Below, piece by piece: positions 55,870 to 59,784 of a stretch of 59,784 bases of DNA. Origin of the DNA: an uncultured Acetobacteraceae bacterium (GTDB lineage Bacteria > Pseudomonadota > Alphaproteobacteria > Acetobacterales > Acetobacteraceae); assembly GCA_946476985.1 (NCBI GenBank), contig CAMKWS010000009.1:1-59784 (forward strand). Direction: 5' to 3'. Numbering within the stretch: the first letter of the stretch is position 1; every line of letters begins with the position of its first letter. The notes beneath the pieces are model-generated. The model ran no database searches, was not told the DNA's origin, and saw only the letters and a program-made list of their open reading frames with translations. Position numbers and translations under genes: made by a program.

Positions 55870-57341
55870 CAACCCCTAAAACAAATAGTGTACTGCAAAA
55901 TATCTTAAGTGTGGGTAAGTCAAACCAAACGAATATAGGTGTTATAACAGCACCGACAGGCATAAATCTTACACCACCAGAAAAGCCTATATCCACGTCT
56001 ACTACGTCAGAAGGCGTTAAGCCGGAGGAGAAGAGTACGTCTTCTCAGCCAATAAGCTTGTCTATAGGGAGTGACCTTAACGGGCAGGCTGCTTCTAGCG
56101 CATCTTCTGCATCGCCATCACAAGATGGCCCTAAAGTATTAGCGAATAATTTGCCAGCTCCTGCGCCTCTGCCAACGCAGGAGGGTGAATATGGCTTTAC
56201 ATTCGATTTTAATTTGGGAATGCGTATTAAAACTCCTAAGGATGAGGGGTGGGTTGTCTCTTTTTATGATGAGACAACAAATAGCTGCATTTTTGAATGT
56301 AAAGGCAGTGAAAAATATGCGGTCTCAACGAAGAAATATTTCTTTAAAGGAAGGTTTGAGGCACGACGTAATGGAGAGCTTCTGTGGTCTCATAGTTATG
56401 ATGCCACAGGTAAAAACGTCGCTATTATTATGCCTGTTGGCACATTGGGAGATCCTTTAGGTTGGTTCCCATATGCGGTTAAATTTGGCAAAAAGCATGG
56501 CTGTAAATTAACGGTAGTTGTTGGGCAGGTCATAAAGGATCTTCTTGGCCCAATGTATCCCGATATACAGCTCATTACGGCTGAAGAATTTGTTGAAAAA
56601 CGGCATGAGTTTTACGCCTCATATTACATTGGGCTGTTCTTCGTTGATAAGGGCGGAGAGTGGCAATCGGTGGATTTCCGCCATGTTGGGCTGCATCGCA
56701 CAGCGGCGTGGATTTTGGGTGTTGACCCACAAGAAGAGCCGCCACGTGTTTTTATTGAGGATGAAGATACGCGGCCTATTGAAGAGCCTTATGTGGTTAT
56801 TGCCTCTCATGCCTCTTGCGCCTGTAAGCTGTGGAATAATCCCTCTGGATGGCTAGAGACAGTGGAGTACATCAAAAAACTGGGTTATCGGGTGATTTGT
56901 ATCGACCGTGAACCCATTATGGGGGTAGGCCCTTATTGGCATTCTATCCCCCATGGTGTGGAAGATGAGACAGGACAACGCCCCTTAAGTGAACGAGCAC
57001 GTTGGTTGAAACATGCTGAGTTCTTTGTAGGTTTATCATCAGGTTTGTCTTGGTTGGCTTGGGCAGTGAACACGCCTGTGGTGATGATTAGCGGTTTTAC
57101 ACACCCGACAAATGAATTTTATACACCTTATCGTGTGTTCTCAGCTCATGGGTGTAACAGTTGTTGGCACGATCTGAGTACGCCGTTTAAGCATGATGAT
57201 TACCTCTTCTGCCCACGTCATAAAGGGACAGAACGTGCCTTTGAATGTACACGGATTATTACATCAGAGTTTGTAAACAAGACGATTGATCAGCTTTGTA
57301 AAGATCATGGGTATGTTGTTCCGGTAGATCAACGGGTGTGA
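55866..57341 (+). CDS. TibC-like autotransporter heptosyltransferase homologue 2
   Basis: 491 residues; the C-terminal 390 align with the preceding gene. Asp196 (GTLGDPLGW), Lys321 (CACKLWNNPSGW) and the cysteines Cys430, Cys433, Cys449, Cys461 with identical spacing are kept. The N-terminal 100 residues are a Ser/Thr/Pro-rich linker absent from copy 1. Coupled by ATGA overlap at 55866. Tandem duplication followed by divergence is likely; donor and acceptor are unproven. Confidence 0.85.
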   Translation: MTTPKTNSVLQNILSVGKSNQTNIGVITAPTGINLTPPEKPISTSTTSEGVKPEEKSTSSQPISLSIGSDLNGQAASSASSASPSQDGPKVLANNLPAPAPLPTQEGEYGFTFDFNLGMRIKTPKDEGWVVSFYDETTNSCIFECKGSEKYAVSTKKYFFKGRFEARRNGELLWSHSYDATGKNVAIIMPVGTLGDPLGWFPYAVKFGKKHGCKLTVVVGQVIKDLLGPMYPDIQLITAEEFVEKRHEFYASYYIGLFFVDKGGEWQSVDFRHVGLHRTAAWILGVDPQEEPPRVFIEDEDTRPIEEPYVVIASHASCACKLWNNPSGWLETVEYIKKLGYRVICIDREPIMGVGPYWHSIPHGVEDETGQRPLSERARWLKHAEFFVGLSSGLSWLAWAVNTPVVMISGFTHPTNEFYTPYRVFSAHGCNSCWHDLSTPFKHDDYLFCPRHKGTERAFECTRIITSEFVNKTIDQLCKDHGYVVPVDQRV

Positions 57342-57364
57342 TGATGTAAAAGGCGGTTGTGTAT

Positions 57365-57706
57365 ATGCCCGTTGTGATCTTATCGCTTTTTATAAATAGT
57401 CTTGCAGCCTGTGCTGAAATTGCGGGGTGTTTTTCTGTTTGGGCATATATACGGTTGGGTAAAAGCCCCTTATGGCTAGTGCCGGGTGGGGTGTGCCTTA
57501 TCCTATTTTCTGCCCTGCTTACCTTTAGCCCCTCTGATCATGCAGGGCGTGCTTATGCGCTTTATGGCGGCATTTATATTGTCATGAGCCTTATCTGGGG
57601 CTGGCTCTTTGAAGGGCAAGTACCTGATAGGTGGGATGTTTCAGGGGCTGTTTTATGCCTGCTAGGGGCGGTGATTATCTTACTCGCACCGCATGAGCGT
57701 GGCTAA
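57365..57706 (+). CDS. ynfA: YnfA/UPF0060 small membrane protein
   Basis: 113 residues with four helices, matching Ynf[26 protein letters not shown] and [22 protein letters not shown] are typical. Related to small multidrug resistance transporters but role unclear. AAGGCGG is upstream of ATG 57365; a GTG at 57359 is in frame. It follows the heptosyltransferase gene closely and may be transcribed with the operon by read-through. Confidence 0.88.
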   Translation: MPVVILSLFINSLAACAEIAGCFSVWAYIRLGKSPLWLVPGGVCLILFSALLTFSPSDHAGRAYALYGGIYIVMSLIWGWLFEGQVPDRWDVSGAVLCLLGAVIILLAPHERG

Positions 57707-57832
57707 TATGTGGGCTGACCATGCGCCTTTAAGCGGGAATGATGGCGCCTTAATCGGCAGGAAAAGGTTGTTTTTGTAAAAAACAGCCTGCTAGAAGAGC
57801 GTCAGGTTTCCTCTTTGCGAGATGGTTGACTG

Positions 57833-58777
57833 ATGACAGATTCACATTTGCCGGTTTGTGTAGCCGCGCTTTATCATTTTACGACATTTGAAGACCACAA
57901 GGCTCTGCGCCAGCCTTTGTTGGAAATGTGCCAGAAGTCTGGTGTGCGTGGGAGCCTTTTGCTCGCCCGTGAAGGAATTAACGGCACGATTGCTGGCTCC
58001 GATGAGGGGATTGACCAAGTCCTCGCCTATATCGGTACGTTACCGGGCTGTGCTGGTTTTGATTATAAAAAATCCCGTGCGCGTTCTATGCCATTCTTGC
58101 GGATGAAAGTTCGTTTGAAAAAAGAGATCGTGACGATGGGCCAGCCGAATATCGATCCGCTGGTTTGCGTTGGTCATTATGTTGAGCCGAAGGATTGGAA
58201 TGCGCTGATCTCTGATCCCGATACCGTGGTGATGGATACGCGAAATGATTATGAGGTCGCGATTGGGACTTTCCGCGGTGCGGTGGATCCAGACCTGAAG
58301 ACCTTCCGTGAGTTCCCAGAGTGGTTCCGTAATTGGCGTAAAGAGATCGAAGCGCAAGGCCGTACACCAAAGGTGGCGATGTTCTGCACAGGTGGTATTC
58401 GCTGTGAGAAATCTACAGCATTTGCCCGCCAAGAAGGTGTAGATGATGTGTATCACCTAAAAGGTGGTATTTTGAAATATCTGGAAGAAATCCCCGAAGA
58501 AGAGAGCCTTTGGGATGGTGAATGCTTTGTGTTTGACCAACGTGTGTCTGTTGGTCATGGGCTCAAACTTGGCAAATATGACCTTTGCCATGCTTGCCGT
58601 GCGCCCATTAGTGCCGAGGATAAACAATCTCCTCAATATGAAGATGGCGTAAGCTGCCCGCATTGTTATGGGCAGAAGACAGAGGCACAACGCCAGCGTT
58701 ATCGTGAGCGGCAACGTCAGGCAGAGATTGCCGAGAAGAAGGGTCGTCCTCATTTAGGTGATGGCGCCCAGCTGTAA
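57833..58777 (+). CDS. trhO: tRNA uridine(34) hydroxylase, rhodanese-like
   Basis: 314 residues of the TrhO/YceA family, which hydroxylates U34 in tRNA (ho5U). An N-terminal acylphosphatase-like region ([11 protein letters not shown]) precedes the rhodanese domain, with the active cysteine Cys185 in MFCTGGIRC (second Cys191). A zinc-like C-terminal segment (CHACR...SCPHC) follows. Ends at a bidirectional terminator. Confidence 0.92.
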   Translation: MTDSHLPVCVAALYHFTTFEDHKALRQPLLEMCQKSGVRGSLLLAREGINGTIAGSDEGIDQVLAYIGTLPGCAGFDYKKSRARSMPFLRMKVRLKKEIVTMGQPNIDPLVCVGHYVEPKDWNALISDPDTVVMDTRNDYEVAIGTFRGAVDPDLKTFREFPEWFRNWRKEIEAQGRTPKVAMFCTGGIRCEKSTAFARQEGVDDVYHLKGGILKYLEEIPEEESLWDGECFVFDQRVSVGHGLKLGKYDLCHACRAPISAEDKQSPQYEDGVSCPHCYGQKTEAQRQRYRERQRQAEIAEKKGRPHLGDGAQL

Positions 58778-58787
58778 GAGATGTTGC

Positions 58788-58825
58788 AAACCCCCTTCTT
58801 TTTACAATGAAAGAAGGGGGTTTTT
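58788..58825. terminator. Bidirectional terminator, trhO and TonB receptor gene
   Basis: 14-bp perfect stem AAACCCCCTTCTTT (58788-58801) and AAAGAAGGGGGTTT (58810-58823) with T-rich exit on both strands, between convergent genes. Confidence 0.92.
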
Positions 58826-58834
58826 GTAAGATGA

Positions 58835-59784
58835 TTAGAAATGTTCACGTAATGTGAGGTTTACTGAACGCCCCATGCCTAAAACAGGGCCGGGAGGTGA
58901 GCCTGCTGTTGCCACGGCACGACCACCGAGTGGTAAGGCGTAACGTTGGTTCAGGAGGTTATCGAGGCTGACATCAAGTTGCATCATATGCCAATGATAG
59001 CCGGCGCTTAGGTTAAAGAGGGCATAGCCGGGGGTGCGTGGCTCATTACGGACCCAATCTACAGTGCGTTTTGCCTTAACCAGCACAAGCTCTGCCATGC
59101 CATGCCAGCGACCGTAATGCTCATTCAGGCGGATTGTGCCATTGAGGGGCATTTGTTGATACAGGCCAGAATGAGTGACAAAATCTTGCCCACGAACCCA
59201 ATTGAGGGATGTGGAAATCTCACCCGTGCCCCATGCGGTGTTATCCCATAATGTTGCGTGACCAGAGGCATTAATGCCGTAGCTTTGGGCATTATGGTTG
59301 GCAAATTGGAGGAGATTAAAGCCCTGTGAGAGGGCTCCTATACGCACAACATTTATGTAGTTTTGTGTGTAGGTATAAAATGGCTGCACCATGATATCCC
59401 ATTGATGTTGGCGTGCATCATGGAGGTGAAAAGTAACACTTGCTGTATTGGCGATCTCCGGTTTGAGGTTAAGATTACCAACATAGCCATTACCGTCGCC
59501 AAACCAGTTGATCATTTGGGCTGTCATGGCCTCTTGGCTCCAGCCATAGCGTTCATACAAGTTGGGGGAACGTGTTTTGCGGGCATATCCTCCCTCTATG
59601 GTGAGGTGAGGTGTGGCTTTAAATCGTGCGAGTGCGGTCGCATCGAAGTTGTTATCTGTGCGGCCCCGTTTTGCTTGGTTAAATGCCTGTGCAGCAGCTG
59701 TATTGACGTCTCCCATCGACATTCCCATACTCATGCCGCTCATGCCGCTCATGCCGCTCATGCCGCTCATGCCGCTCATGCCGC
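58835..59784 (-). CDS. TonB-dependent receptor, N-terminal part outside window
   Basis: C-terminal 316 codons of an outer-membrane TonB-dependent receptor, cut at the window edge, so the true start is outside. RKTRSPNLYERYGW, a common TonB-receptor barrel motif, the DNLLNQRYALPLG plug-to-end motif and C-terminal LTLREHF are present. Near the visible N-terminus are repeated Met-Ser-Gly units and then MGMSMG, encoded by tandem 9-bp repeats. Met-rich receptors suggest copper or another soft metal, as in OprC-type copper receptors; that is inference. Confidence 0.88.
   Translation of the reverse strand, partial: GMSGMSGMSGMSGMSGMSMGMSMGDVNTAAAQAFNQAKRGRTDNNFDATALARFKATPHLTIEGGYARKTRSPNLYERYGWSQEAMTAQMINWFGDGNGYVGNLNLKPEIANTASVTFHLHDARQHQWDIMVQPFYTYTQNYINVVRIGALSQGFNLLQFANHNAQSYGINASGHATLWDNTAWGTGEISTSLNWVRGQDFVTHSGLYQQMPLNGTIRLNEHYGRWHGMAELVLVKAKRTVDWVRNEPRTPGYALFNLSAGYHWHMMQLDVSLDNLLNQRYALPLGGRAVATAGSPPGPVLGMGRSVNLTLREHF
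59732..59784 (-). repeat. Tandem 9-bp repeat encoding Met-Ser-Gly
   Basis: The 9-base unit CATGCCGCT is repeated perfectly at 59732, 59741, 59750, 59759, 59768 and 59777 (last one cut), running off the window edge. On the coding minus strand each unit reads ATGAGCGGC. Each change of copy number keeps the reading frame. Confidence 0.95.

Noticed and set aside
54679-57341. LPS core heptosyltransferases (RfaC/RfaF)
   Set aside because: The CNSC...CPRHKG...FEC metal-finger pattern and N-terminal beta domain match TibC-type enzymes and not WaaC/WaaF.

Overview
This window is a chromosomal segment of an alphaproteobacterium, most likely an acetic acid bacterium (Acetobacteraceae). The evidence is a complete pqqABCDE set for the PQQ cofactor, an HpnN-type hopanoid transporter, porin-like outer-membrane proteins, and a cell-envelope polysaccharide precursor set. 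Genus cannot be fixed by eye. I see no tRNA, rRNA, insertion sequence, phage gene, CRISPR array or replication origin.

Layout. 1-7000: sugar-nucleotide genes, with galE (cut by the window edge) divergent from manC, then the dTDP-rhamnose operon rfbBACD and a DPM1-like glycosyltransferase. 7100-10430: pqqE, D, C, B and the 26-residue pqqA on the minus strand, with two hairpins between pqqA and pqqB. 10700-14350: gmk, hisG, hisD and an alpha/beta hydrolase. 14740-17510: an SsuABC/Tau-type ABC importer. 17650-22470: ClC channel, RidA, DUF3297, Nramp transporter and a flavin reductase. 22630-28310: alginate-export-type outer-membrane protein, HpnN and YigZ. 28330-32450: a minus-strand run of an exported GIN-like protein, mlaE, mlaF and radA. 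32640-38060: an unrecognised small gene, ugd, a DcaP-like porin, an orphan pstS and a DUF2721 membrane protein. 38190-43330: exported creatininase-like protein translationally coupled to a YncE-like beta-propeller, then a DsbD/ScsB-like reductase.

43513-57341 is the striking part. A glycosyltransferase is followed by a tight operon whose last four genes overlap by ATGA. Its products are an acyl-adenylate-enzyme homologue lacking the catalytic lysine, a single-module fully reducing type I polyketide synthase (KS-AT-DH-ER-KR-ACP, no thioesterase), a fatty acyl-AMP ligase, and two tandem homologues of the TibC-type autotransporter heptosyltransferases. No autotransporter is present. The FAAL could load a fatty acid on the synthase, the synthase could make a reduced lipid chain, and the glycosyltransferases could glycosylate that lipid or a protein. 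This combination is not one I recognise and is the best candidate for an undescribed system.

The right end holds ynfA, trhO and the C-terminal part of a TonB-dependent receptor with a tandem Met-Ser-Gly repeat, perhaps a metal (copper) receptor. Sugar precursors made at the left end (UDP-galactose, GDP-mannose, dTDP-rhamnose) and by ugd (UDP-glucuronate) point to exopolysaccharide or LPS synthesis. No heptose-nucleotide synthesis gene is present in the window. Start codons below were chosen by ribosome-binding site, overlap and family length.
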